Both the position numbers and the translations under genes were made by a program. A DNA stretch of 64,000 nucleotides, from NCBI RefSeq assembly GCF_020905335.1, contig NZ_JAJJMN010000001.1, positions 2,356,001 through 2,420,000 of the forward strand, written 5' to 3'. The notes under the pieces were generated by a model. The model did no database searches. It saw nothing but the letters and a program-made list of their open reading frames with translations, and was not told the DNA's origin. Positions 27,596-36,683 of the stretch are shown here, piece by piece. The DNA is from Flavobacterium lipolyticum (GTDB lineage: Bacteria > Bacteroidota > Bacteroidia > Flavobacteriales > Flavobacteriaceae). Position 1 is the first letter of the stretch; each line of letters opens with the position of its first letter.

Positions 27596-28107
27596 AATTC
27601 CGTTGGAATGAAATATTGATAAGAATATGATTTATCATGTTGAAGTTGCACACGGATAAAAATTCCGTAGGAATGAAATGTCGGTAGTTTATCGCGTCGA
27701 AGTTAGGATTGGTTTTTGCACGCCGATAAAAATTCCGTAGGAATGAAATGTCGGTAGTTTATCGTGTTGAAGTTAGGATTGTGTTTTGCGCATCAATAAA
27801 AATTCCGTAGGAATGAAATGTCGGTAGTTTATCGTGTTGAAGTTAGGATTGGGTTTTGCGCATCAATAAAAATTCCGTAGGAATGAAATGTCGGTAGTTT
27901 ATCGTGTTGAAGTTAGGATTGGGTTTTGCGCATCAATAAAAATTCCGTAGGAATGAAATGTCGGTAGTTTATCGCGTTGAAGTTAGGATTGGGTTTTGCG
28001 CATCGATAAAAATTCCGTAGGAATGAAACGTCGGTAGTTTATCGCGTCGAAGTTAGGATTGGTTTTTGCACGCCGATAAAAATTCCGCAGGAATGAAATG
28101 TCGGTAG
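27596..28107. repeat. Tandem array of a 70-bp unit with internal palindromes
   Basis: Units begin at 27661, 27731, 27801, 27871, 27941 and 28011, exactly 70 bp apart. A degenerate 65-bp copy precedes them (27596) and a 27-bp partial copy follows (28081-28107). Each unit opens with ATTCC-NNN-GGAAT (loop GTT, GTA or GCA) and also holds TTTAT...ATAAA arms. It fills most of the gap 27409-28191, which has no plausible gene. Units vary by only a few bases. Confidence 0.92.
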
Positions 28108-28133
28108 GAACGGCATATTTTGTTGGTTATAAA

Positions 28134-28169
28134 AATAAAAAAATCCCAAGAAGCAATTTCTTGGGATTT
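28134..28169 (-). terminator. Intrinsic terminator of accD
   Basis: Perfect 12-bp stem AAATCCCAAGAA (28141-28152) / TTCTTGGGATTT (28158-28169) with a 5-nt loop, then T-rich sequence on the minus strand, 22 bp past the accD stop. Confidence 0.85.
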
Positions 28170-28191
28170 AATCGTTTTAGAAGTTTAAAAA

Positions 28192-29046
28192 CTATCTAAT
28201 TTCGTTATTCTGAATCAAATCGATATACAAGTTGATTTTGTCTTTCAATTCTTTTCTTGGCGTGATAAAGTCAAGGAAACCGTGCTCTAATAAGAACTCG
28301 GCAGTTTGGAAACCTTCCGGTAAATCCTTACCAGTTGTGTCACGAACTACACGCGGACCAGCGAAACCAATCAATGCGCCTGGCTCAGAAATGTTGATAT
28401 CTCCTAACATGGCGTATGATGCAGTTGTTCCTCCGGTTGTTGGATCTGTACAAAGAGAGATGTAAGGTAATTTAGCTTCTGCTAATTGCGCTAATTTCAC
28501 AGATGTTTTTGCTAATTGCATTAAAGAATAAGCAGCTTCCATCATACGAGCTCCACCAGACTTAGAAATCATTACAAAAGGCAGTTTGTTTTTGATAGCG
28601 TGATCAATACCTCTGGCAATTTTTTCACCTACAACAGCTCCCATAGATCCACCGATAAAGGCGAAATCCATACAGCAAATTACAAGTTCTTTTCCTTTAG
28701 ATTTTCCCACTCCGGTACGCACAGCGTCTTTTAGGTGAGTTTTTTCCATAACGTCTTTCAGTCGTTCTGCATATTTTTTTGTATCCACAAAATGCAGAGG
28801 ATCTTTAGAAGTCATGTTTTTATCTAATTCAACAAACTCATTATTGTCAAATAAAATTTCAAAATAGGTTGCGCTTCCAATTCGAACATGAAAATCATCT
28901 TCAGGACTTACAAATAAGTTTCGGGCTAATTCGTCAGCATCAATAATTTTTCCTGTTGGAGATTTGTACCACAATCCTTTCGGAACGTCCATCTTATCTT
29001 CTGTAGCGGTCGTAATCCCTTTTTCCTGTCTTTTAAACCAAGCCAT
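28192..29046 (-). CDS. accD: Acetyl-CoA carboxylase carboxyltransferase subunit beta
   Basis: 284 residues. The carboxyltransferase core is intact ([69 protein letters not shown]). It forms the malonyl-CoA-making transferase with AccA. The N-terminal segment that holds a four-cysteine zinc ribbon in Escherichia coli AccD is present in length and flanks ([20 protein letters not shown], then [13 protein letters not shown]), but all four cysteines are missing. It follows fbaA in the same direction, with a heptad-repeat element between them. Confidence 0.95.
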   Translation of the reverse strand: MAWFKRQEKGITTATEDKMDVPKGLWYKSPTGKIIDADELARNLFVSPEDDFHVRIGSATYFEILFDNNEFVELDKNMTSKDPLHFVDTKKYAERLKDVMEKTHLKDAVRTGVGKSKGKELVICCMDFAFIGGSMGAVVGEKIARGIDHAIKNKLPFVMISKSGGARMMEAAYSLMQLAKTSVKLAQLAEAKLPYISLCTDPTTGGTTASYAMLGDINISEPGALIGFAGPRVVRDTTGKDLPEGFQTAEFLLEHGFLDFITPRKELKDKINLYIDLIQNNEIR

Positions 29047-29049
29047 TTT

Positions 29050-29128
29050 TTTAGATTTTAGATCTTAGACTTTAGATTTTAGATTTTAGACTTCGAAAAA
29101 TCTAAAATCTAAAATCAGAAATCTAAAA
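29050..29128. repeat. Inverted heptad-repeat element between fbaA and accD
   Basis: Six 7-bp units TTTAGAT/CTTAGAC (29050-29091), a 9-bp centre TTCGAAAAA, then four opposed units TCTAAAA (29101-29128). The arms can pair into a hairpin of about 28 bp. It occupies almost all of the 83-bp intergenic gap inside a probable operon. Confidence 0.85.
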
Positions 29129-29129
29129 T

Positions 29130-30197
29130 TTATAGTGTATTTACGTTATTTAAGTCTGCAAAAGCTTGCTCAAGTCTTGTATTGAACGTTACTTCGCTTT
29201 CACGTACCCATTTTCTTGGGTCATAATATTTTTTGTTTGGAACATCAGCACCTTCCGGGTTACCAATTTGAGTTTTTAAATAGTCAATGTTTTTAACCAT
29301 ATAATCAAGTATTCCTTCTGTGTATGCAAATTGTAAATCGGTATCGATATTCATTTTGATTACTCCGTATCCAATTGCTTCTCTGATTTCTTCAAGAGTA
29401 GAACCTGAACCTCCGTGGAAAACAAAATCTACCGGATTATGACCCGTGTTGAATTTGTTTTGAACGAAATCCTGAGAGTTTTTTAAGATTTTCGGAGTTA
29501 ATTTTACGTTTCCTGGTTTGTAAACACCGTGAACGTTTCCAAAAGCAGCAGCAATTGTAAATTTAGGGCTTATTTTAGATAATTCTTCATAAGCATAAGC
29601 AACTTCTTCCGGCTGAGTATATAATTTTGAACTGTCAACGTCAGAGTTGTCAACACCATCTTCTTCACCACCTGTAATACCAAGTTCGATTTCTAATGTC
29701 ATTCCCATTTTACTCATTCTTGCCAAATATTCTTTGCAGATTTCGATGTTTTCTTCGATTGGCTCCTCAGATAAGTCAATCATGTGAGAACTGTATAATG
29801 GTTTTCCTGTTTCTGCAAAATGTTTTTCAGAAGCATCTAATAAACCATCAATCCAAGGTAATAATTTTTTTGCACAGTGGTCAGTATGTAGAATTACGGT
29901 TGCTCCGTAAGCTTCTGCTAAAGTATGAATATGTTTTGCTCCGGCGATTCCACCAGCGATTGCTGCTTTTTCACCTGCATTAGATAGTCCTTTTCCAGCG
30001 TTAAACTGTGCTCCACCGTTTGAAAATTGAATGATAACCGGTGCATTTAATTTTGCTGCAGTTTCAAGAACTCCATTGATTGTACTTGAACCAGTAACAT
30101 TTACTGCAGGTAATGCAAATCCTTTTTCTTTCGCATAATTAAAGATCTCCTGAACCTGATCTCCCGTAGCTACTCCCGGTTTAATATTGTGTGCCAT
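29130..30197 (-). CDS. fbaA: Class II fructose-bisphosphate aldolase
   Basis: 355 residues, the length of the class IIA (Escherichia coli FbaA-like) enzymes. Zinc ligands and active site are seen in VILHTDHCAKKLLPW, GITGGEEDGVDNS, AFGNVHGVYKPG and FVFHGGSGSTLEEI, with the phosphate-binding Asn-Asp part at GVIKMNIDTDLQFA. It cleaves fructose-1,6-bisphosphate in glycolysis and runs in reverse in gluconeogenesis. A -7-like TATTTTTG lies on the minus strand at 30235-30242. Confidence 0.97.
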   Translation of the reverse strand: MAHNIKPGVATGDQVQEIFNYAKEKGFALPAVNVTGSSTINGVLETAAKLNAPVIIQFSNGGAQFNAGKGLSNAGEKAAIAGGIAGAKHIHTLAEAYGATVILHTDHCAKKLLPWIDGLLDASEKHFAETGKPLYSSHMIDLSEEPIEENIEICKEYLARMSKMGMTLEIELGITGGEEDGVDNSDVDSSKLYTQPEEVAYAYEELSKISPKFTIAAAFGNVHGVYKPGNVKLTPKILKNSQDFVQNKFNTGHNPVDFVFHGGSGSTLEEIREAIGYGVIKMNIDTDLQFAYTEGILDYMVKNIDYLKTQIGNPEGADVPNKKYYDPRKWVRESEVTFNTRLEQAFADLNNVNTL

Positions 30198-30256
30198 TGT
30201 AATTTTTTTTTAGTTGTTTTTAGTTTTTAGGTTGCAAAAATAAGAATTAATTAGCA

Positions 30257-32818
30257 TTAGAATGGATAATTTATTCCAAAATTTAAAACCGAGTGCCCAA
30301 AATTGTATTCTTTAAACCAGCGATCTCCCTTCTCATGTGCTGGGTTATAGGTCTTAAAGCCCATATCTAAACGGATAACAAAAAAGCTTAAATCGTATCG
30401 TAAACCAAATCCTGTACCTAGTGCAATTTCAGCTAAATCGTTTACGCTAGAGAATTTTGCTTTCTCATCAATCACATTATCGAGCACATTCCAGATATTT
30501 CCGGCATCTGCAAAGATGGCTCCTTTAACGGCGCCAAAAATTTTAAAACGAAGCTCGGCACTCATGGCAATTTTCATATTGGCCTCGTTGAAATCATTTG
30601 CGGCATTTGTGCTTCCGGGACCCAAAGAATAGGGCTGCCATGCGCGGTTGTCGTTTGAACCTCCTGCATAATAACTTCGTGAAAACGGGATGTAGTTTGA
30701 ATTTCCAAATGGAACCGCAATTCCGAAAAAGGTTCTTACGGCCAGTACTTTTTCTTTTCCAAAATCCCAGTGTTTGATATAATCAAATTCAGTTTTGATG
30801 TATTCTGAATATTCCAGATTAAAAATTTCATAATTGCCTTTGTCATTTTTTTGAAAGTTCCCAATGTTTGAAATAGCAGATAGCAAAGTACCGGCTGATT
30901 CTATTTTGGTTTTAAACTGATAGAATGTATTATCGGCAAGATCTTTTTTTGTGGTTTTGGTAAAAGTATAGCTGGTGGCCAGAATAAAGTCATTCTCGGT
31001 TAGACGAATTCTTCTTTCTTCGATGCTTTTTACATCTTTATAGGCCTGATCCGGAAGGATTAAGCTAGAATTGGGGGACAACACATCATTGGTAAACCCG
31101 GTAGTCCCTTTGGGAATGCTTAGGTTTCGATCGTCCGGACTGTTATAATAATCCTCATTTTTATTGTATATCGTACCAATATTGTTTAATTCTCTATAAG
31201 ATGTTCTATAAACGTTAAAGTAGTTATCCGGATTTAAATTTCGTACGAATTGTGCATTAAGGAGTTCAAATTTTGCCGTATTCCCTCGTTTAGGAGACCA
31301 GTTGTAAGCGATTCCTCCTGTGAAATTTTCTTTGTCCAGTCCAATATTTCTTTGTTTAGAGAAACCTGCAGCAACGCTGGTGGAAGGAATCATTCTTTTT
31401 GGAATAATTTTTTCTGTTCCAAAAGGCAGTAAGATCCTTGGGAAATTTAGTTTCAAATCGAGACCATATTCAGAAACGTTGAAGAAATTGTTGTTGGGGT
31501 TCGCCATATCTCTGGATGACCCTAAATTTAATCGCGTAGAAATTTCCAAAGTTTCGGCTCTGTTAAAAACGTTACGAATAGTTTCGGAAATACTTGCTCC
31601 AATACCAAAATCCTGAATGTTAGAATGTGTAACGTCAAAAGTAGCTCCAAAGCTGTATTTTTTTCTTGGAGTAAGATAGACATTAGCAATTAAGGACTGC
31701 GCAGTTGAGTCGCGTTTGTCGACTGTATACTGAATAGAGGGATAATTGAAAATTTTCAGATTGTTCAGATATCTTGAGGAAAGAGTAGTTCTGGTGTCTG
31801 AAAAAGTACTTCCCTTGGTGATAAAAACCGCATCGGTAATGGCTCGTGGTCTGTATTTTAGTTTTTTATAACTGTATAGATTAAAGTTGTTGTAGGTGGT
31901 GCTGTCTGTGATTTTGTTTTTTGCATTTGTTGCGGAATAATCAGTGTAGATGTTGACGTCACTAATTTTGTACAGTTTAAAAGGCTCTGTTCTGCTTGAA
32001 TCTCTTCCCTGGATGTTATTGTTGTTTACAATCAAAGTTACATTGGCTTTGTCTTTTTTGCCAATAGTATCAATATCAAAAGTCACATAAGTAGGCTGGA
32101 AATAATAGGCTCCGTGGTTTCTAAAGTAAGTGGTAAGACGATTTTTTTCTTCTTCAAAATCTACGGTTTTGTATTGTTTTCCTGATTTTAAAACCGAAGG
32201 GTCAGGATTAACTTTGTATAACGAGTCTAACGCAGGAGTCATTATTTTCGTTTTGATAGTGTCTAAAGTATAAGCAGGTCCGGTTGTAATATTGTAGTTT
32301 ATCTTCGCTTTTTTTCTTCCAACACTGTCAATATTATAATCTGTTGCAACTTTAAAATAACCACTGTTGAAATAATAATATTTTAGACGAAGGAGTGTTT
32401 TCTTTGTTTTCGCAGTATCAATAATTACCGGAGCTTCACCGGTGCTTTTTAGAAATTCATGAATACCTTTGTACATAAAGGATTGTCCCAGACGATCTAC
32501 TTGTTTCGCAGATAAAAGTTTTGACTGGCGTTCGTACAAACCCGGATTGTTTTTGAATTTAGCTTTATAGGTTGAGTCCGGATTTAAATTGGCAAGGTTG
32601 TATAAATTCAAACGAAGACGATATCCTAATAGGGTACCATTTGGTTTTTGGTACATTTGATTGAAGGCAGTTTCGTCGTTAGTTGACTTGCCATTTACAA
32701 GAATAGTATTTTTAACAAGAAGGTTTTTTCCATCAGGAACTCTTTTTACAGCATTACAAGCGCAAATAAATATTGCTATTAGGATAAATGCTATTATTTT
32801 TGTGGAATTCTTTTTCAA
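30257..32818 (-). CDS. tamL: TamL: lipoprotein TamA/BamA-family outer-membrane insertase
   Basis: 853 residues. A lipobox (IFICAC, C21 lipidated) distinguishes this Bacteroidota protein from proteobacterial TamA. POTRA-like domains follow (about 30-330; for example LLRLKYYYFNSGYFKVATDY and NRLTTYFRNHGAYYFQPTYV), then a surface-antigen/Omp85 barrel (about 420-853) with the signature AVPFGNSNYIPFSRSYYAGG and the end GINYPF. It should insert or assemble outer-membrane or surface proteins together with a TamB protein, which is not in the window. It is divergent from the SpoU methyltransferase gene. Confidence 0.92.
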   Translation of the reverse strand: MKKNSTKIIAFILIAIFICACNAVKRVPDGKNLLVKNTILVNGKSTNDETAFNQMYQKPNGTLLGYRLRLNLYNLANLNPDSTYKAKFKNNPGLYERQSKLLSAKQVDRLGQSFMYKGIHEFLKSTGEAPVIIDTAKTKKTLLRLKYYYFNSGYFKVATDYNIDSVGRKKAKINYNITTGPAYTLDTIKTKIMTPALDSLYKVNPDPSVLKSGKQYKTVDFEEEKNRLTTYFRNHGAYYFQPTYVTFDIDTIGKKDKANVTLIVNNNNIQGRDSSRTEPFKLYKISDVNIYTDYSATNAKNKITDSTTYNNFNLYSYKKLKYRPRAITDAVFITKGSTFSDTRTTLSSRYLNNLKIFNYPSIQYTVDKRDSTAQSLIANVYLTPRKKYSFGATFDVTHSNIQDFGIGASISETIRNVFNRAETLEISTRLNLGSSRDMANPNNNFFNVSEYGLDLKLNFPRILLPFGTEKIIPKRMIPSTSVAAGFSKQRNIGLDKENFTGGIAYNWSPKRGNTAKFELLNAQFVRNLNPDNYFNVYRTSYRELNNIGTIYNKNEDYYNSPDDRNLSIPKGTTGFTNDVLSPNSSLILPDQAYKDVKSIEERRIRLTENDFILATSYTFTKTTKKDLADNTFYQFKTKIESAGTLLSAISNIGNFQKNDKGNYEIFNLEYSEYIKTEFDYIKHWDFGKEKVLAVRTFFGIAVPFGNSNYIPFSRSYYAGGSNDNRAWQPYSLGPGSTNAANDFNEANMKIAMSAELRFKIFGAVKGAIFADAGNIWNVLDNVIDEKAKFSSVNDLAEIALGTGFGLRYDLSFFVIRLDMGFKTYNPAHEKGDRWFKEYNFGHSVLNFGINYPF

Positions 32819-32855
32819 GTGTTCTTAAATATTTAATTCAAAAGTACATTATTTT

Positions 32856-33584
32856 ATGGTTAGTAAAAACCAAATAAAGCTTATCTCAGGGTTACATCAA
32901 AAAAAGCAACGTTTTGCAAATCAATTGTTTTTCGCCGAGGGAGTAAAAGTAATTCAAGAATTGTTGCAATCCAATTTTGAACTAGAGCATTTATACACGA
33001 CTCTAAATGATTTTGAAGAGGTTCATTCTTCAAAGCGAACTTTAATTTATGAGCAGGAACTTAAAAAAATAAGTGCTTTATCTACTCCTAATTCCTGTTT
33101 GGCTGTTTTTAAAATTCCTGCCGAAAATAAAATAATCGATTCGGGCTTAATTTTGGCTTTAGACGATATTCGTGATCCCGGAAATTTAGGAACCATTTTG
33201 CGCCTTTGTGACTGGTTTGGGATCAAGCAAATTGTTTGCTCAAAAGAAACCGTCGATATTTACAATCCAAAGGTGGTGCAGGCAACCATGGGGTCTATTA
33301 CCAGAGTAAATGTTAATTATGTTGATCTCGAAACGTTTATAGCTCAAACAAAATTAGCTGTATTTGGAACTTTTATGGATGGTGAAAACATCTATAAAAC
33401 CGATCTTCCTCAGGATGGAATCATTATCATGGGTAATGAAGCCAACGGGATTTCACCGGAAATTGAAAAAATGGTTACAAGCCGACTTACCATTCCAAGA
33501 TTTGGAGAGCTGCAAAAAACAGAAAGTTTAAATGTAGCTACCGCAACAGCAATTATTCTTAGTGAGTTTAAACGAAATAGTTAA
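32856..33584 (+). CDS. TrmH/SpoU-family RNA 2'-O-methyltransferase
   Basis: 242 residues. An N-terminal RNA-binding substrate domain (about 1-90) and a SPOUT domain with the three motifs: LALDDIRDPGNLGTILRLCD, IIIMGNEANGISPEI and LTIPRFGELQKTESLNVATA. It ribose-methylates rRNA or tRNA; the exact site cannot be read from sequence. It is divergent from tamL over 37 bp, where a -7-like TACTTTTG (32839-32846, minus strand) may serve tamL. It converges on porT. Confidence 0.93.
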   Translation: MVSKNQIKLISGLHQKKQRFANQLFFAEGVKVIQELLQSNFELEHLYTTLNDFEEVHSSKRTLIYEQELKKISALSTPNSCLAVFKIPAENKIIDSGLILALDDIRDPGNLGTILRLCDWFGIKQIVCSKETVDIYNPKVVQATMGSITRVNVNYVDLETFIAQTKLAVFGTFMDGENIYKTDLPQDGIIIMGNEANGISPEIEKMVTSRLTIPRFGELQKTESLNVATATAIILSEFKRNS

Positions 33585-33593
33585 GTATTTGTT

Positions 33594-34304
33594 TTAATGA
33601 AAAGTAAAATTTATTAAAATAGCTCTTGATTTCATAGAATCGATATTGTCAGTCCAAGGGCTAGGTCCGTTTGCCGGATTATCGCGAATTAACTCGTCTG
33701 AAATTCCAAACATCCCTCGAATAGAAGGAGAGAAGATGAAATACTCAGAGAAAATGTCTATTCCAAAACCTAGCTCATAAGCGGCAGTCCATTGTTTTAC
33801 TCTGAATTTCCCTTCGAAGTTGTCGTCTTTTGATTTAGCATTGCTGGATAGGTTAAGTGTCGAAGACATTCCGCCAACTAAATAAGGACGAATGTTTCCG
33901 GTACGCAATGCTGAGAATTTTAAGAGTAAAGGAAAGTGGATATACGTACTGTTTACTTCCCTAAGGTAGTCTTTTTGCAAAGGCAAATTTGGGTAATGCA
34001 AGTCACGTTTGGTATAGTACAATCCTGGTTCAAAACGAAGATTAATATATTCTTGTAATCTTAAATCTGCTACAACACCAACATTAAAACCGGTAGTCTT
34101 TTTTGTTTGAACATCGGGACCGGGAGATTTGTAGTCAAACTTAAAGTCAAAACTATTAAACCCAAGGTAATAACCGAAATACAGGCGTTGTTTTTGCCAG
34201 TTTTCAAGATTAATGATAGGATCTTTGCTGAACATGCTTTTAGCAAATTGCGAATATCCTTGCGTCGATAAGACTAATAGAAGTAAGACTACAATTTTTT
34301 TCAT
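33594..34304 (-). CDS. porT: Type IX secretion/gliding protein PorT (SprT)
   Basis: 236 residues from the ATG at 34304 (MKKIVVLLLLVLSTQGYSQ, a good signal peptide). A longer reading from 34343 would run into the ubiE gene, so I reject it. The mature protein is an eight-strand-type outer-membrane barrel (YFGYYLGFNSFDFKF, YINLRFEPGLYYTKRDLHY, HFPLLLKFSALRTGNIRPYL, ending ILINFTFH). The pattern and its place directly after ubiE match SprT/PorT, required for type IX secretion and gliding in Flavobacterium johnsoniae. The gap to ubiE is 1 bp. Confidence 0.9.
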   Translation of the reverse strand: MKKIVVLLLLVLSTQGYSQFAKSMFSKDPIINLENWQKQRLYFGYYLGFNSFDFKFDYKSPGPDVQTKKTTGFNVGVVADLRLQEYINLRFEPGLYYTKRDLHYPNLPLQKDYLREVNSTYIHFPLLLKFSALRTGNIRPYLVGGMSSTLNLSSNAKSKDDNFEGKFRVKQWTAAYELGFGIDIFSEYFIFSPSIRGMFGISDELIRDNPANGPSPWTDNIDSMKSRAILINFTFH

Positions 34305-34305
34305 A

Positions 34306-35037
34306 CTATTTTTTAGAGGCAGAATAAATGGTTGCAACACCAAAAGTTTGAGGCATTGCTACAACATCTATAAACCCAATTTTTCTTAAAATATTGTTCA
34401 GAGCTTCTCCGTAAGGGAAAACTGCAGCAGATTCAGATAAATAACCATAAGCTGAATTGTCTTTAGAAAAGAGTTTTCCAATAATGGGAAGGATGTTTTT
34501 GCTGTAAAATTTATAGCCTTGTTTGTATGGTGTTTTGTCCGGAACCGAGGTTTCCAGAATTACAAAAACACCATTTGGTTTTAAAACCCTTAGAATTTCT
34601 GCAAATCCTTTTTCCAGGTTTTCAAAATTTCGAACACCAAATCCAACTGTTATGGCATCGAAATGATTGTCGTCAAAAGGAATTTTTTCAGAATCTCCCA
34701 AAACTAAATCTATAGTATTAGATAATCCTTTTGCCTGAACTTTTTTCTTTCCTACCTCAAGCATTCCGGCTGAAATATCTAAACCTATAATTTTTTCAGC
34801 ATTGGTCTGCGACATTAATATGGCAAGATCACCGGTTCCGGTTGCAATATCAAGAATGATTTTTGGTTTTGTATCCGAAACAATTTTGAGCACTTTTTTC
34901 CGCCACTTGGTGTCAATTCCAAATGAGATCACACGATTTAAATTATCATAGTTGCCGGAGATGTTGTCAAACATTTGGGCAACCTGCTCTTTTTTACCTA
35001 AAGAAGAGTCTTTATATGGAGTTATTTTTTCAGACAT
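34306..35037 (-). CDS. ubiE: Demethylmenaquinone methyltransferase
   Basis: 243 residues, a class I SAM methyltransferase. SAM-binding motif at [16 protein letters not shown], and UbiE signatures at [40 protein letters not shown] and [11 protein letters not shown]. In Flavobacteriaceae the product is menaquinone, so the role is the last step of menaquinone synthesis. It is immediately followed by porT. A -7-like TATATTTG is on the minus strand at 35052-35059. Confidence 0.95.
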   Translation of the reverse strand: MSEKITPYKDSSLGKKEQVAQMFDNISGNYDNLNRVISFGIDTKWRKKVLKIVSDTKPKIILDIATGTGDLAILMSQTNAEKIIGLDISAGMLEVGKKKVQAKGLSNTIDLVLGDSEKIPFDDNHFDAITVGFGVRNFENLEKGFAEILRVLKPNGVFVILETSVPDKTPYKQGYKFYSKNILPIIGKLFSKDNSAYGYLSESAAVFPYGEALNNILRKIGFIDVVAMPQTFGVATIYSASKK

Positions 35038-35608
35038 TATTTTAATTTACGCAAATATAATACAATCTGTCTTAACTGTAATTGGGTTTTTTATTTTGTG
35101 TTTTAATTGTTTTAAAAGTAGGGGGGATTGATGTTGGATATCAAATTTTTTTAGCATCACCAAAAATGGTTATTTTGAAAAAATCACTAAAAGTGGGTAT
35201 TGTGGAACCATGGATTTATATGCACTTTTGTCACAGTAATAATGATGAAGTTTAAAAGATTGATCGTTATAAATGGCTCAAAGTAACTGAGTATTATTTT
35301 TGCACTTGTGCTTAAGTTTGTCAGGAAAGTAGTTAAAGAGGTATTGTTTTTGGGGTCAATACTCTATTTTTTAAAAGTGTGAAATACGTTCTTAGGATTA
35401 AATTTGTTTTTGGAAATTTGCCTTTAATATCTTAGTGGTATTTGTTATTAAAGGCGTCCCTTGAGATTATATCTCAACAAACAGTGTTATTTAATTATTT
35501 CAAATGTTATTTTTAATATTTGTTATTTTATCAAAGCTATTTCCTGAGTGAGTCCATTTAGAAGGTCAATTGTTTTTGAAAAACATCCTCCAAAAGAGGA
35601 TGTTTTTT
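35038..35608. other. 570-bp gene-free region with paired boxes and consecutive hairpins
   Basis: No credible coding sequence. Two related boxes, 27 bp apart (35157-35179 and 35184-35206; TCACyAAAArTGGkTATTkT), match at 18 of 23 positions. Four hairpins follow in a row: 35337-35365 (AGAG-g-TATTG/CAATACTCT), 35400-35419 (AAATTT/AAATTT), 35420-35455 (GCCTTTAATA/TATTAAAGGC, perfect) and 35461-35477 (TTGAGAT/ATCTCAA, perfect). The region ends in a strong plus-strand terminator at 35583-35610. TAnnTTTG elements on the plus strand lie at 35295-35302 and 35313-35320, without a convincing -33 partner. A plus-strand small RNA of roughly 280 nt is possible. Confidence 0.4.
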
Positions 35609-35610
35609 TT
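35578..35610. terminator. Bidirectional terminator beside the dihydrofolate reductase gene
   Basis: ACATCCTC (35583-35590) / GAGGATGT (35596-35603) with loop CAAAA. On the plus strand it is followed by an 8-nt T-run, stronger than the T-run on the minus strand. It terminates the reductase gene, and on the plus strand has no annotated gene to serve. Confidence 0.8.
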
Positions 35611-36091
35611 ATTTTCGGATATAAGTTTCGTACGTATAATCATAGAGGTGCTTCTCGTCTTTAAAATTCTCTTCCGATTCAACAAGCTGCCATTCATTTT
35701 CATTGATTTTAGGAAAGAAAGCATCTGCTTCAAAAGTATGATGTACTTTGGTAACTTCGATAATATCGGTATAAGGTAAACCAAGATTGTAGATTTCGCC
35801 CCCTCCAATAATATAAGAGTCTTCGTCTTTAGGGCATACGGCTATCGCTTTTTCGATAGAATCAACAACAATACAGCCTTCCGGATGGTAATCATTTTGA
35901 CGAGTTATTACAACATGTACTCTGTTGGGTAAAGGTTTTGGGAAACTTTCGAAAGTTTTTCTCCCCATAATAATATGATGGTTGGTAGTGAGCGATTTAA
36001 ATCTTTTAAAATCATTCGGTAGATGCCAAACTAATTCATTGTTTTTTCCCAGTTCGTTATTTTCGGCAACAGCCGCTATCATTATAATCAT
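35609..36091 (-). CDS. folA: Dihydrofolate reductase
   Basis: 160 residues, typical length. Conserved elements: IMIAAVAENNELGKNNELVW, the substrate Asp in HLPNDFKRFKSLT, IIMGRKTFESFPKPLPNR, and EDSYIIGGGEIYNLGLPYTD. It regenerates tetrahydrofolate, needed by the thymidylate synthase encoded 1 kb upstream in the same direction. It lies 11 bp after the gene for a two-helix membrane protein. Confidence 0.97.
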   Translation of the reverse strand: MIIMIAAVAENNELGKNNELVWHLPNDFKRFKSLTTNHHIIMGRKTFESFPKPLPNRVHVVITRQNDYHPEGCIVVDSIEKAIAVCPKDEDSYIIGGGEIYNLGLPYTDIIEVTKVHHTFEADAFFPKINENEWQLVESEENFKDEKHLYDYTYETYIRK

Positions 36092-36102
36092 GGTATTCTA
36101 AA

Positions 36103-36447
36103 CTAAATTTTATTTTCGGAATCTTCATTTACTTTCGATTCTAACTGACTAATTCTTTTCTGTTGTAAAGCAACAAGCCGGTCAATTTGTTCTCTTTCCC
36201 ATTTTTTGTTCATGAACCGGTCTGTGATGTATACTTTTATAAAATGTAAAATGAAGATAAAAAGCCAGATTGTTATGGCCCAAATACACCAGTCTTGCCC
36301 GTTGGTGGCTCCAAGGCCAAAGAATCGATTGGCGATAAATAAAAATAAACTCCCTAGAATAAAAAGCACAAAATGAAAATAAAGAACCTTCTTTTGTCTG
36401 ATTCTTCTTCTGGCATACTCGTATTGTTCGTGTACTTCCTTTTCCAT
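36103..36447 (-). CDS. 2TM-domain membrane protein
   Basis: 114 residues. Begins EVHEQYEYARRRIRQKKVLY, followed by two membrane helices (FHFVLFILGSLFLFIANRFF; WCIWAITIWLFIFILHFIKV) and a charged coil (MNKKWEREQIDRLVALQQKR). This is the 2TM domain common in Flavobacteriaceae, sometimes attached to LytTR or kinase modules. The function is unknown. It probably shares a transcript with folA. Confidence 0.8.
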   Translation of the reverse strand: MEKEVHEQYEYARRRIRQKKVLYFHFVLFILGSLFLFIANRFFGLGATNGQDWCIWAITIWLFIFILHFIKVYITDRFMNKKWEREQIDRLVALQQKRISQLESKVNEDSENKI

Positions 36448-36683
36448 AAGATATAAATGAGGTCATAAAGTTAAAATTTATTTTGTAATGATCCATTTAG
36501 ATTGGGGAATATTTCTATTAAAGTGATTTAACGCTTTGAAATCCAAAATTTTATATGGATTTATTTATCGATAGTAAAAAAAATAAGGAGTGTTTTTGAT
36601 ATAATCATAAAACGATTACAGAGGTGAGGTGAGTTCAGATGAATTTATGTAATTTAGTCTATGAATCTAAAAATTAAATAGTT

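Noticed and set aside
27596..28107. Possible CRISPR array
   Set aside because: The unit repeats as a whole at 70 bp with no unique spacers, and no cas gene is near.
34305..34343. Longer N-terminus for PorT
   Set aside because: It would overlap the end of ubiE and place 13 residues before an otherwise standard signal peptide.
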